Source of the DNA: Nocardia lijiangensis NBRC 108240 | Lineage (GTDB): Bacteria > Actinomycetota > Actinomycetes > Mycobacteriales > Mycobacteriaceae | DNA length: 43,345 nt | Direction: 5' to 3' | NCBI RefSeq assembly: GCF_001613045.1 | Contig: NZ_BDBP01000089.1 | Coordinates: 1-43,345, forward strand | Shown: in pieces, positions 8,124-15,827 of the stretch | Numbering within the stretch: the stretch's first letter is position 1 | How the letters are laid out: every line of letters begins with the position of its first letter | Program-made: the position numbers and the translations under genes | Notes under the pieces: model-generated | What the model saw: only the letters and a program-made list of their open reading frames with translations | Told to the model about the DNA's origin: nothing | Database searches by the model: none

Positions 8124-8253
8124 TCGAGAGCCTCCTGTGCACAGATCGGCGAACCGGGCGATCTTGCCATACGCCCGGCTGCGACTGCCACAACAGAGAC
8201 CTGAGACACACCTCACGAATCCGCCGACCGCGATTCCGGGGCAGCGGATTCGG

Positions 8254-8279
8254 GCGCCAGGTCAACGATGGCCTGGCGC
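8254..8279 (-). terminator. hairpin after the small membrane-protein pair
   Basis: A perfect 8-bp inverted repeat, GCGCCAGG (8254-8261) and CCTGGCGC (8272-8279), with a 10-base loop. It lies 14 bases beyond the stop of the 138-residue membrane protein on the minus strand. There is no U-tract, as is common in high-GC actinobacteria. Confidence 0.4.
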
Positions 8280-8293
8280 GGAGGGTGGGACTG

Positions 8294-8710
8294 CTAGCTC
8301 GCGCCGACGCCGAGGGCGGTCAGCAGCACCAGAACAACGGTGGTGACGGCCAGGACGCCGTGCCCGCCGACGGCCACCAAGGGGAAGTGTCGTTCGGCCG
8401 CTTCGGGTGTTTCGGTCGTGGCGCGTGCTCGGTAGACCGGGAGCCAGCGCAGCAGCATGGCGAATCCGAGCAGTGCCACGGGGACGAGCAGCCCGAAGGC
8501 GACCCAGGCCAGCGCTTTGTTGTCGACGACGAGGTAGATGATCCACACGATCAGCCCGGCACCGGCCAGCAGGAAATGGCCGAACACGACTGGTGCGGGA
8601 AGGTGGCTGCTGCTCGGTTGGCGTGCGCCGCCTTTGGCGATCCAGATACCGAGCAGGACGGAGCCGCCGACGGCGGTGAGCAACCAGAGGATCAACGCTG
8701 CGATGCCCAT
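8294..8710 (-). CDS. four-helix membrane protein of unknown function
   Basis: A 138-residue protein starting MGIAALILWLL at 8710, with a GGGAGA ribosome site just upstream; the longer frame to 8869 overlaps the preceding gene out of frame. Four hydrophobic segments are visible: about residues 3-25, 37-61, 66-92 and 112-135. A charged loop before the last one carries EAAERH. I do not recognise a named family. It follows the DUF2231 gene by 34 bases on the same strand, so the two likely form an operon of membrane proteins. Confidence 0.75.
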   Translation of the reverse strand: MGIAALILWLLTAVGGSVLLGIWIAKGGARQPSSSHLPAPVVFGHFLLAGAGLIVWIIYLVVDNKALAWVAFGLLVPVALLGFAMLLRWLPVYRARATTETPEAAERHFPLVAVGGHGVLAVTTVVLVLLTALGVGAS

Positions 8711-8744
8711 GATGTCTCCCGACGGGTTGGGGGTGGGTTGGGGT

Positions 8745-9257
8745 TCAGTGGCGGAAGCCTGCGGCCTGGGTGGCTTCGTCGGCCACCCGAACTCCGTAGT
8801 GGTAGGTGAGCTTTCCGCCGAGGTAGCCGGACACGGCCAGTGCCGCGAGACCGACGATCGACAGCACAAGTGGCCCGACCGGGACCGCGCCGTGTGGACC
8901 GGCGCCGGAATTGCGCCACCAGAAGTTGATCGCGTACGCCGCGGTCACGGTCAGGTTGAGGCTCATGTGCACCAGTCCGGTCCGAAACGCCGGGGTACCG
9001 GTGGGGATGGCGAACAAGTCCAGCAACCCGACCATCGCGGCGGCCAGTGCACCCAGCACCCCGACCGCGATCAGCCACACGGAGCCGCGGGCGAGGAAGG
9101 CCGGATCGTCGACCACGTGCGACGCGAGGTCGAACACCAGGCTCGCCACCCAGGCGCCGATCGGCACCGTGACCAGGATCGGGTGGAACGGATGGCCGTA
9201 CGGTCCAGCCAGCGCGGCGCTGACCGGGCGTTTTGCCTGCTGCATCTCACCGGTCAT
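8745..9257 (-). CDS. DUF2231 family membrane protein
   Basis: A 170-residue protein starting at 9257 with an AGGAGG site. The motif GHPFHPILVTVPIGAW (about residues 21-36) is the hallmark of DUF2231, a family of short four-helix membrane proteins. The family end is also present as GGKLTYHYGVRV. Histidines in the first motif and near the C-terminus suggest possible heme or metal binding; this is seen in some related redox membrane proteins but not shown here. The downstream four-helix protein is probably co-expressed. Confidence 0.88.
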   Translation of the reverse strand: MTGEMQQAKRPVSAALAGPYGHPFHPILVTVPIGAWVASLVFDLASHVVDDPAFLARGSVWLIAVGVLGALAAAMVGLLDLFAIPTGTPAFRTGLVHMSLNLTVTAAYAINFWWRNSGAGPHGAVPVGPLVLSIVGLAALAVSGYLGGKLTYHYGVRVADEATQAAGFRH

Positions 9258-9632
9258 GACAACCTCCTTTCCTGGCCCCGAGTAATGCCAACCATGTAAT
9301 TTCTCGCGAGTCGAGCCGCCGGTACCGGTCGGATACCCCGGCGAGTTTCCGCCAACCCGATCGGCACCGGCGATCTTGTCCGGGGCGATGATCGCCATCG
9401 CACCACTCAGGCTGGCGGTTGTCGGATCGCCTTCCCGGCAGCACTGACGGATATCCGGCGAGCTGAAGATCGGCGTCCGGCCGCTGTGAAACGGATTAAC
9501 ACAAACTTTTGCCGATACTTTGTTACCTCCACAGAGCACACGCCGATGGCTACCCGCGGGTAACGAAACGTGTTCTGATGGGCCACGTCCCGAACCTGGG
9601 ACGCATCGTATTGCTCTACCAGAGGATGAAGT
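9258..9632. other. divergent intergenic region, 375 bp
   Basis: This lies between the DUF2231 gene (minus) and the small secreted peptide gene (plus), so both promoters should be here. An AT-richer stretch around 9488-9525 (ATTAACACAAACTTTTGCC followed by GATACTTTGTTAC) is the most promoter-like part, but I cannot set a -35/-10 pair with confidence. No gene is supported. Confidence 0.5.
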
Positions 9633-9803
9633 ATGACCTCGAAAATTGTCCGCCCACTTGCCGTCGCCGCCCTGGCGCTGTCCGCCGGCGCCCTGAGCGC
9701 CGGTACCGCCGCCGCGGCCCCCACCGCCACCCCCGTCTCGGGTTCGGTGGAAGTGTGCACCGGTATCCCGGTTGGCCCGGTGGAGATCAGCTTCTGCCTG
9801 TAA
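9633..9803 (+). CDS. small secreted peptide, 56 aa, two cysteines
   Basis: The start ATG at 9633 follows an AGAGGA ribosome site. The product is 56 residues: MTSKIVRPLAVAALALSAGA begins a typical Sec signal peptide that ends near TAAAA (about residue 29). That leaves a mature peptide of about 27 residues with Cys42 and Cys55, which could form one disulfide (VEVCTGIPVGPVEISFCL is the C-terminal part). A strong hairpin follows 75 bases after the stop, supporting a single-gene transcript. Nocardia and related genera carry many such short exported proteins with unknown roles. No family is recognised. Confidence 0.72.
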   Translation: MTSKIVRPLAVAALALSAGALSAGTAAAAPTATPVSGSVEVCTGIPVGPVEISFCL

Positions 9804-9878
9804 CCGCCTGAGTCCAGCTCAGCCTGCGTCGGGCGCGAGACTCTGGGAATCGCCACCGCCGCAATGTTTTTGGACGCA

Positions 9879-9912
9879 TCTCCACCCGGGGACGCACGAC
9901 CCCGGGTGGAGA
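9879..9912 (+). terminator. strong hairpin downstream of the small secreted peptide gene
   Basis: A perfect 13-bp inverted repeat, TCTCCACCCGGGG (9879-9891) and CCCCGGGTGGAGA (9900-9912), with an 8-base loop. It has no following T-tract. It separates the peptide gene from the KOW gene. A terminator is the simplest reading. Confidence 0.6.
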
Positions 9913-10016
9913 CCGCGGCCGCACGCGCACAACGGTTCGTGTCAGCACATAGTCATCGTCCCGAGCCGAGTTGTGACGAGAATTCAGAACGAACAGCCTT
10001 GGATTACTGTGGCGGC

Positions 10017-10226
10017 GTGGGGTTAACCGAATACGGGCCGGGCGACGTCGTCTACTTTCCGGAGGGACCGTTCAGCGGAATCTGCGGAGTCGTAAGGGAA
10101 GTCGACGCCCGTACCGCCGAACTGCGCATCGACATCGGCGAAGGACTCGTCCATCGCGAGGGAGGCGTGCTGCGTGAGCGGCGGCACAGCCTGACCGTGG
10201 GATTCGACGAGGTCGAGTTGGTCTAG
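10017..10226 (+). CDS. small KOW-domain protein
   Basis: A 69-residue protein whose core reads GDVVYFPEGPFSGICGVV, then REVD, followed after about 30 residues by VGFDEVELV. This is the KOW fold pattern known from the C-terminal domain of NusG (G-x-x-V ... GPF-x-G-x-x-G-x-V ... V-E-L). Nothing else is attached. The GTG at 10017 is the likely start because the domain begins right after it; a clear ribosome site is missing, so leaderless translation or another start is possible. An ATG at 9864 in the same frame sits next to the upstream hairpin and is unlikely. The third codon is a rare TTA. Free KOW domains can bind RNA or ribosomal proteins; the role here is unknown. Confidence 0.6.
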   Translation: MGLTEYGPGDVVYFPEGPFSGICGVVREVDARTAELRIDIGEGLVHREGGVLRERRHSLTVGFDEVELV

Positions 10227-10309
10227 AAGGGTCACGACCCGCGCGTACGTGATGAACCCCAGGCGCTCACGGGGCCCAGAACGCCCGAAGGGGCTGGTCG
10301 ATGAGCCGC

Positions 10310-13207
10310 TCAGCAGCCGCAGTCACCGTGGTCGAGGTCGACTTCCAGCTCGACCTTCTTGATCCGCACGCGCTTCACGTCCTGGTTCGTCAAGCCGAGG
10401 CAGTCGAGAAGGTCTTCGGCTGCCTCGGTGCAGTCGCCGCTCGGCGGTTTTCCGCCCGGCACCTGGACGATCACCGGATCGCGTTCGGGCTGCTGCACAA
10501 CGACACCGGGGGCCGGTGCGGTGGATTCGTCCCAGGTGACCGGGATTTCGTACGACCCGTCTCCGCGGTCTTCGACCTTGCCGCGGATCTCGATACCGGG
10601 CAACGGCGAGACGTCGAAGAGGTGCCCGCGTCCGGGCCCGATCCGGTTGCCGTGAGCATCGCGCGGGGTGATCACCAGCACCCCGCCGTCGTCTACGCGT
10701 TCGAACACGACACCGGTCTTGCTCGGATCGATGCCGGGCTCGACGTGGATCGACCAGTGCGCCTCGCGGCTCGCCCGGCACTGTTCGCCGTAGGTCGCCA
10801 CCGCGTGGAAGTGGTAGGTCCCCTCGGCCTTGGTGAGATCCTTCAGCGGATTGTTGAAGATTCCGTCGGGCTCCATGGCGCCGTCGCCGTGCGTACCGTC
10901 GTCGAACAGTGGCACGGTGAAGGTCGAGGGCGCCACCGGCAGCGTGCCGCCCGCCGACTTGGCTATCGCCTGCAGAGTGGCGTGGAAGGGGTCGACGGCA
11001 TCGCCGGAGATCACCGGCGCGGAGAGCTTTGCCTGAGCGGCCAGCTCGCCCAGCGCCACCCCCGGCGCGTCGATGGTCAGCGTGACGTCTGCGCCGTGCG
11101 GCGTGGTTCGGTCCGGATAATGCAGTCCGACCATCGGATCGACCACGTCGCCGGTGTAGACCCGCCGCCGGCGCATCAGCGGCGTGAGCTTCGGCCCGCC
11201 CGAGCAGACCACCAGGAAGAAGTAGCGAACATCCGTGGGAGGCGGTGGGAATTCGCCGCCAGTACGTACCCGCTCGACGACGCATTGCCATGTTCCGTCG
11301 CGCTCCGACTCGTGGGGCAGAGCGATGCGCCAGAACAGCCAGCTGCGGCCGCGGACCGGCTGTATCCGTTTGCCGCCGACCACCTTTCCCGAGGGTGTGC
11401 GCACCCACGCTTGCAGAGGGGTCGTCGGATCGTCCCAGCCGAGAACGACGGTGATTCGCTGCTCGCCGCAGACGTCGAAACTGTGCGGATCGGACTGTGG
11501 TTTCGCGGCGGGCAGCAGGAAGTCCGGATCGCTGAGCGCACCGCTTTCGAAGATGTTGCCGAACGCCAGGCCGAAGAACTTGCGCAAGGACAGGCCGTCG
11601 ATGGCCCGGGTGAAAAGGCCGCCGTGGTCTTGCGCGAGCCGGTTCAGCAGTGCTCCGTCGATATCGGCGTCGGAGCCGAACCCGATGGCGTTGATGCGGG
11701 TCGCGCCAAGGGCAGGCTCGATCTCCTCGACCATCGGGGCGGTGTTCTGCAGCCCGTCGGTGAGCAACAGGATCGCGTTGTCCGTCGGCCCGCCGGCCAG
11801 CGCGAGCTGGGCGGACTCGAGCCCGGCGCCGATGCTGGTCGTCCCGCCCGCGCTGATAGTGCCGATCGTGCCGGTCGTGAACGGTGCCGGCCCGACGAGG
11901 GCGGGCTTGGCCGTTGCCACGGCCGTGGGAGGGGTGTCGAGATTCGGCGTCGAGGAATAGGTCACCAGCCCCAAGCGGTCCCCGCCGCCCTCACGCACCA
12001 GTTGCACGAACAGGGCGGCCGCATCCTTCGCCTCGTCGAGCTTGCTGCGCCCGATCGGTGGGGCGCTGCTCGACATGCTGCCCGACCGATCGAACACCAC
12101 CATGACGTCCACCGGTGTCGGTAGCGCAGGCGGAGCCGTAAGACCGGAGATCACACTGGCTATGGGCGCGTAGGAGACACTGCATCCCGCGCCCGAAGCC
12201 AGTGGCCCGCCGATCACCTGACCGTTCACGTCGAACAGCGATGAACCGGAGCTGCCGCCCGCGTAGTCGAAACCGGAGATGGCGCCGCCGTCGTGCACGC
12301 CTGCCTGGGTCTTCTTCGCCGCCCCATTGGGGTGGTGCATGGTGAAGATGGTCTCGCCGTTCATCAGCGCGGCGCCGCGCATCGTCAGGGGCGCGGGCAG
12401 AGCGCCGGGGGCCGCGTCCAGCCGCAGCACCACCCAGTCCGTCGAGACCGGCGGGTCCGAGCCTGTCGGCGGGCTCCCGGAGGCGACCTCGGCGAGCACC
12501 TTGAAGAAGCGGGTGGCATGGCCGCCGGGCCGGGACCCGTCGCAATTGGCGTGATAGTCGAAGGTAACCGAGGCGCTGCGCAGATCCTCGTGCGAAGGAT
12601 CGGTCAGGCAGTGCCGGGCGGTGAGGAACAGGTCGGCGCCGATCAGCGTCCCCGTGCAGCTCGAGACGTGACCGTCGTGGACCTCGACGATGATGCCGGT
12701 GGCAGCCTTGACCCGGTCCTTCACCGCATCCGGCACGGCAGGCGCCAGCGAGCAGGCGGCGTTGCGCCACGCGAAGCCCTCGTTGCACTCCAGCCGAGTC
12801 TCGTAGATCGGCTCCTGGTAGGGGTCGGTGTGCAGGAAGACGTCGGGATTGCTTTGGCTGCCCAGCGAGGTCCCTGGCGCATGGCCGGACGTGGTCGAAG
12901 GCTCACCGACGCCGAACTCGCGCAACCGCGCGCTGCCGGTGCCGCCCACGATGCGGATCTGGATCGGCCCGGCTGCGGGATCGGCAGGCCTGCTCCAGAA
13001 AGTCGCGCCGGAACCCGCGGCGAACACATCCTGGCCATAGCCCAAGTCGACGGTCAGCTTGGCCCCACCAGTCAGGTTGACATTGTCGAAGTGCAGGATC
13101 ACGAACCGCGCCGGCCCGACCGGCCCGGCCGTCGGGACCAGATCGATGCCGGACGCCTGGGTCACGGACCGGCCGTCGACGACGACGCGTCCGAGATTGT
13201 GGGTCAT
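10310..13207 (-). CDS. trypsin-like serine protease fused to a von Willebrand A domain and choice-of-anchor-X-like region
   Basis: A 965-residue protein; the start at 13207 has a GAGGAGG site 6 bases upstream. Residues 1-140 are a beta-rich N-terminal region of unknown type. Residues about 165-355 are a trypsin-like domain with an apparently complete triad: His199 in TARHC, Asp257 in STDWVVLRLD, Ser320 in GGSSGSSLFD. Residues about 365-550 are a vWA domain with a full MIDAS: D373-R-S-G-S, Thr456 region (GGTTSIG) and D484 (LLTDG). Then follow a beta-sandwich stretch, a DDGTHGDGAMEPDGIF motif typical of choice-of-anchor-X repeats, further beta domains and a cysteine tail (DHGDCGC). No signal peptide or membrane helix is visible, which is odd for this set of domains. 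It seems transcribed alone. Proteolysis with metal-dependent adhesion or target binding is inferred. Confidence 0.85.
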   Translation of the reverse strand: MTHNLGRVVVDGRSVTQASGIDLVPTAGPVGPARFVILHFDNVNLTGGAKLTVDLGYGQDVFAAGSGATFWSRPADPAAGPIQIRIVGGTGSARLREFGVGEPSTTSGHAPGTSLGSQSNPDVFLHTDPYQEPIYETRLECNEGFAWRNAACSLAPAVPDAVKDRVKAATGIIVEVHDGHVSSCTGTLIGADLFLTARHCLTDPSHEDLRSASVTFDYHANCDGSRPGGHATRFFKVLAEVASGSPPTGSDPPVSTDWVVLRLDAAPGALPAPLTMRGAALMNGETIFTMHHPNGAAKKTQAGVHDGGAISGFDYAGGSSGSSLFDVNGQVIGGPLASGAGCSVSYAPIASVISGLTAPPALPTPVDVMVVFDRSGSMSSSAPPIGRSKLDEAKDAAALFVQLVREGGGDRLGLVTYSSTPNLDTPPTAVATAKPALVGPAPFTTGTIGTISAGGTTSIGAGLESAQLALAGGPTDNAILLLTDGLQNTAPMVEEIEPALGATRINAIGFGSDADIDGALLNRLAQDHGGLFTRAIDGLSLRKFFGLAFGNIFESGALSDPDFLLPAAKPQSDPHSFDVCGEQRITVVLGWDDPTTPLQAWVRTPSGKVVGGKRIQPVRGRSWLFWRIALPHESERDGTWQCVVERVRTGGEFPPPPTDVRYFFLVVCSGGPKLTPLMRRRRVYTGDVVDPMVGLHYPDRTTPHGADVTLTIDAPGVALGELAAQAKLSAPVISGDAVDPFHATLQAIAKSAGGTLPVAPSTFTVPLFDDGTHGDGAMEPDGIFNNPLKDLTKAEGTYHFHAVATYGEQCRASREAHWSIHVEPGIDPSKTGVVFERVDDGGVLVITPRDAHGNRIGPGRGHLFDVSPLPGIEIRGKVEDRGDGSYEIPVTWDESTAPAPGVVVQQPERDPVIVQVPGGKPPSGDCTEAAEDLLDCLGLTNQDVKRVRIKKVELEVDLDHGDCGC

Positions 13208-13585
13208 GGCGGCCTCCTCTGGTTCGCGAACGAATTCGCCTTGCGCCCACCGGGAGCGGAGCGTCGCCGCTCTCGCGGTGCCTTCCCGCATCGTTGAGAC
13301 TGCTGAAGCTACGACCCACCGAGAGCGCGGTCACGAGTAGTCGACTACCCCAAAGTTCGGTCGGGTCTCTGCGGCGGAAGTCGCGATTCGGGCAGCACTC
13401 GAGCGCCGGCAGGCGTGGCGAAGGGCCGGTCGATGTTCACCGTTGCAGCCGCGATTCCGGGAAGCGGGAACAGGATCCGGCTCGCCTCGCGAGCGGGTGG
13501 TGCGGGCACCGGACCCGAGTCGATATCGACAGGCAGATGGATCAGAGCGACCTTCCCTCATTCGGGTCGCCCCCCGCCACCAGTG
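13208..13585. other. intergenic region, 378 bp, upstream of the protease-vWA gene
   Basis: This lies between the stop of tetR and the start of the protease-vWA gene (both minus). No open frame here has family features. It contains a 12-bp perfect palindrome at 13337-13348 and a 6-bp-stem hairpin at 13480-13494 that may follow tetR. Confidence 0.5.
13337..13348. promoter_or_regulatory. 12-bp palindrome, possible operator
   Basis: GTAGTCGACTAC is a perfect palindrome about 130 bases upstream of the protease-vWA start codon. Its place fits a regulator site, but no regulator can be assigned and it may be chance. Confidence 0.25.
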
Positions 13586-14182
13586 CTATTCCGCGACGGC
13601 AGCCGGTGGTTCGGTGATCCCCGCGGCACGTCGGAAAAGTTGCTGCGTGACGCGCACTTCCGCGGCGGACAACTCACCACCGCCCCGGAAAGTCGGATCG
13701 AAAGCGTGCATGGCCCCGTAGAGCAGGTAGGCGGTCATCTCGGGGTTGTCGATCCGATAGGCCCCCGCGGCGGCGCCGTCGGACAGGATCGAGGCGAGCA
13801 CGTCGACCAGCGCTGTATGCGCCGGTGACTGGTCAGGGGTTTGCGGGCCGGTGTGGCGGAACAAGACGTCGTGCAGGTCGAGCTCGTTCTGGTATTGCTC
13901 GAGGCACGCTTCGACGCACGTGTCGAGCTTGACTCCCCAGTCCGTCACCGACTGGGTGGCGGCGCGGACGGCGTCGGCGAACTTGTGCGCGTACTGCTGC
14001 TGGAGAACGAAGACCAGGTCGTCCTTCGAGTGGAAGTACTGCCAGAAGAGTCCTTTCGAGACACCGGCCGCTTTCGTGATCTCCTCCAGCGTGGCCGCGG
14101 TGACGCCTTTGGCTACGAAAACCTGCCGCGCCGCGGCGAGCAGGTCGGCTCGTCGCTCCTCGGCGGGTTTGGTTCGTGGCAC
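13586..14182 (-). CDS. TetR-family transcriptional repressor
   Basis: A 198-residue protein with a standard TetR N-terminal DNA-binding domain: ADLLAAARQVFVAKGVTAAT, then LEEITKAAGVSKGLFWQYFHSK (residues about 13-54). The rest is an all-helical ligand-binding domain without further homology that I can name. It is divergent from the VOC gene and the methyltransferase gene; the 19-bp palindrome between them is its likely operator, so it probably represses both itself and the VOC gene. Ligand unknown. A GGAGGG-type site is visible just upstream of the start. Confidence 0.92.
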   Translation of the reverse strand: MPRTKPAEERRADLLAAARQVFVAKGVTAATLEEITKAAGVSKGLFWQYFHSKDDLVFVLQQQYAHKFADAVRAATQSVTDWGVKLDTCVEACLEQYQNELDLHDVLFRHTGPQTPDQSPAHTALVDVLASILSDGAAAGAYRIDNPEMTAYLLYGAMHAFDPTFRGGGELSAAEVRVTQQLFRRAAGITEPPAAVAE

Positions 14183-14275
14183 TGTCGGCCCCCTCCTCTG
14201 CGCTCGGTCATCGTCGCGCTGGTCATCGTTGCGTTCTGGTCCGCAATCCTAAGGCCAGCAACGACGACAAACCTA

Positions 14276-14294
14276 TTGACTGACTATCAGTCAA
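14276..14294. promoter_or_regulatory. TetR operator palindrome
   Basis: TTGACTGACTATCAGTCAA is a perfect 8-bp inverted repeat with a 3-base centre. It lies between divergent tetR (start 14182) and the VOC gene (start 14365). Each arm contains TTGACT, which could itself act as a -35 element on either strand, so repressor binding would block transcription. TetR-family regulators often bind sites of this form next to their own gene. Confidence 0.7.
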
Positions 14295-14364
14295 TGAGAT
14301 TCACTAGGAGTCGGATGACCTCCCTCGCCGTCATCTCGACACTCCCCCGAAAGGAACCCACCCC

Positions 14365-14751
14365 ATGCTGACCGTGCTCCCCATCAGGTATGTCGCCGAT
14401 GTCGAAGCCTCCAGGAAGTTCTATGCGGGCCTCGGCCTGGCCGATCGACCCCAGGGCAGCCTCACCGTCTGGGCACAACTCGACGCCGAGGCGGGCGCCG
14501 TGGGAATCCACGACGCCGCCGTGTCGAAGGGCCGCCCGCCCGGCACCGTCGAACTCGGCTTCTCCACCGACGAGAACCTCGACGCCATCAGCCGGCGCCT
14601 CACCGCAGCGGGCTACGACCACCAGCTCGTCGACGAGGACTTCGGTCGCAGCATCCGCGTCGTCGACCCCGACGGCGTCACCGTCCAGATCCAGGAAATC
14701 GATATCGACGTCGCCGAACGATCCGAAGCCGCTGTGAAACAGCACGACTGA
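14365..14751 (+). CDS. VOC (glyoxalase/bleomycin-resistance-like) protein
   Basis: A 128-residue protein with the vicinal-oxygen-chelate fold pattern: LPIRYVADVEASRKFYAGLG at the N-terminus and SIRVVDPDGVTVQIQE near the C-terminus, with a GAEAG-like middle strand (LDAEAGAVGIHD). Such proteins are metal-dependent dioxygenases, lyases or isomerases, or bind drugs without changing them. The start ATG follows a GAAAGGA site. It sits just after the TetR palindrome and is followed 52 bases later by a methyltransferase gene on the same strand. A ligand-responsive detoxification or self-protection unit is a reasonable guess. Confidence 0.85.
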   Translation: MLTVLPIRYVADVEASRKFYAGLGLADRPQGSLTVWAQLDAEAGAVGIHDAAVSKGRPPGTVELGFSTDENLDAISRRLTAAGYDHQLVDEDFGRSIRVVDPDGVTVQIQEIDIDVAERSEAAVKQHD

Positions 14752-14803
14752 CCGCGACCGGACCCTGCCGATCGAGTCGAACCGACCCACCCGAGAAAGC
14801 CAC

Positions 14804-15643
14804 GTGATGACAGAACAGTCCGGTACAACCAACCAGGCAATGATCGACCCGGTCGCCACCACATCCCGGCTCACCGCGGCCATTCGCGCCGCGGAGTCGA
14901 CGCGCCCCGACAGGCTTTTCACCGACCCGTTCGCCGCGCAGCTCGCCGGCGAGCCGGGTCGCGCCCTGCTCGATCAGCTCCAGATGCACGGCAGTCCGAT
15001 CATCCCCGTGCGCACCAGGTACCTCGATGACATGATCGACGAGGTCGTCGGCCGCGGGGTCCGTCAGATCGTTCTCCTCGCCGCCGGGATGGACAGCCGG
15101 GCCTACCGTCTCGATCTGCCGACCGACACCGTCGTCTTCGAGCTGGATCGGCCCGGACTGCTCCACCTCAAGAGCGAATTGCTCGGCGCGGCAACTCCGA
15201 GCTGCACCCGGGTGCCGGTCGGGGTGGACCTCACCACCGATTTCACCACCCCGCTGGTAGCCGCGGGCTTCCGAGCCGAGCTGCCGACGTGCTGGCTGGT
15301 CGAGGGGCTCACGCAATATCTCACCGAGGCCGACGTGCACCGGCTACTCGACCGGATCACCGAGCTCTCCGCGCCGGGCTGCCATCTTCTCATCGACTTC
15401 GTCGGCACCTCGCTGCTGGAGTCTCGCGCGATGCGCCCCATGCTCGAGCTGCTCGCAGCGCGGGACATGACCTGGCAGTACGGAAACGAGGAGCCCGAGA
15501 CCCTGCTCGAGAGCCACGGCTGGAAAACGACCGTCACCCGAATCGGCACCGCGGGCACCACCCTCGGCCGCTGGCCCTTCCCGGACGCACCCCGCGGCAC
15601 TCCCGAGGTTCCGCAAGGCTACTTCGTCCACGCCACAACGTGA
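14804..15643 (+). CDS. class I SAM-dependent methyltransferase (TIGR00027/LCMT-like family)
   Basis: A 279-residue protein. The N-terminus has the family block TSRLTAAIRAAESTRPD and LFTDPFAAQLAG. The SAM-binding motif is VLLAAGMDSRAYRLD, and VFELDRPGLL holds the acidic residue that usually binds the ribose. LPTCWLVEGLTQYL is the characteristic later motif. This family is greatly expanded in mycobacteria and Nocardia, and most substrates (likely O- or carboxyl groups) are unknown. The start is GTG at 14804 or ATG at 14807. It lies next to the PKS 3' end but points towards it and belongs with the TetR/VOC unit, so a role in polyketide tailoring is possible but not shown. Confidence 0.88.
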   Translation: MMTEQSGTTNQAMIDPVATTSRLTAAIRAAESTRPDRLFTDPFAAQLAGEPGRALLDQLQMHGSPIIPVRTRYLDDMIDEVVGRGVRQIVLLAAGMDSRAYRLDLPTDTVVFELDRPGLLHLKSELLGAATPSCTRVPVGVDLTTDFTTPLVAAGFRAELPTCWLVEGLTQYLTEADVHRLLDRITELSAPGCHLLIDFVGTSLLESRAMRPMLELLAARDMTWQYGNEEPETLLESHGWKTTVTRIGTAGTTLGRWPFPDAPRGTPEVPQGYFVHATT

Positions 15644-15782
15644 TTCGACGATCGACAGGGCCGCTTGCGGCCGACGGCGGGCTCGGGCGGCGTCGGCGGC
15701 GGGATGGTCGACCGGATCCACTTCGATCGGGCGCGGCGACGTCGTCCAGCTGGGGATAGCAAGTATTCGCATTCCCGAGGCG

Positions 15783-15814
15783 ATCCCGGCCGGCCCTTCC
15801 GAGCCGGCCGGGAT
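15783..15814. terminator. bidirectional hairpin between methyltransferase and PKS genes
   Basis: A perfect 12-bp inverted repeat, ATCCCGGCCGGC (15783-15794) and GCCGGCCGGGAT (15803-15814), with an 8-base loop. It lies 13 bases past the stop of the terminal PKS gene and 139 bases past the methyltransferase stop, so it can end both convergent transcripts. It marks the 3' end of the PKS operon. Confidence 0.7.
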
Positions 15815-15827
15815 TCGTTGTCGGACC

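Noticed and set aside
10301..12124. A 607-codon plus-strand frame across the protease-vWA gene
   Set aside because: It is a GC-rich shadow of the minus-strand gene, which has clear trypsin and vWA motifs.
13415..13828. Plus-strand frames between the protease-vWA gene and tetR
   Set aside because: They run into the tetR coding region on the opposite strand and show only low-complexity, arginine-rich sequence.
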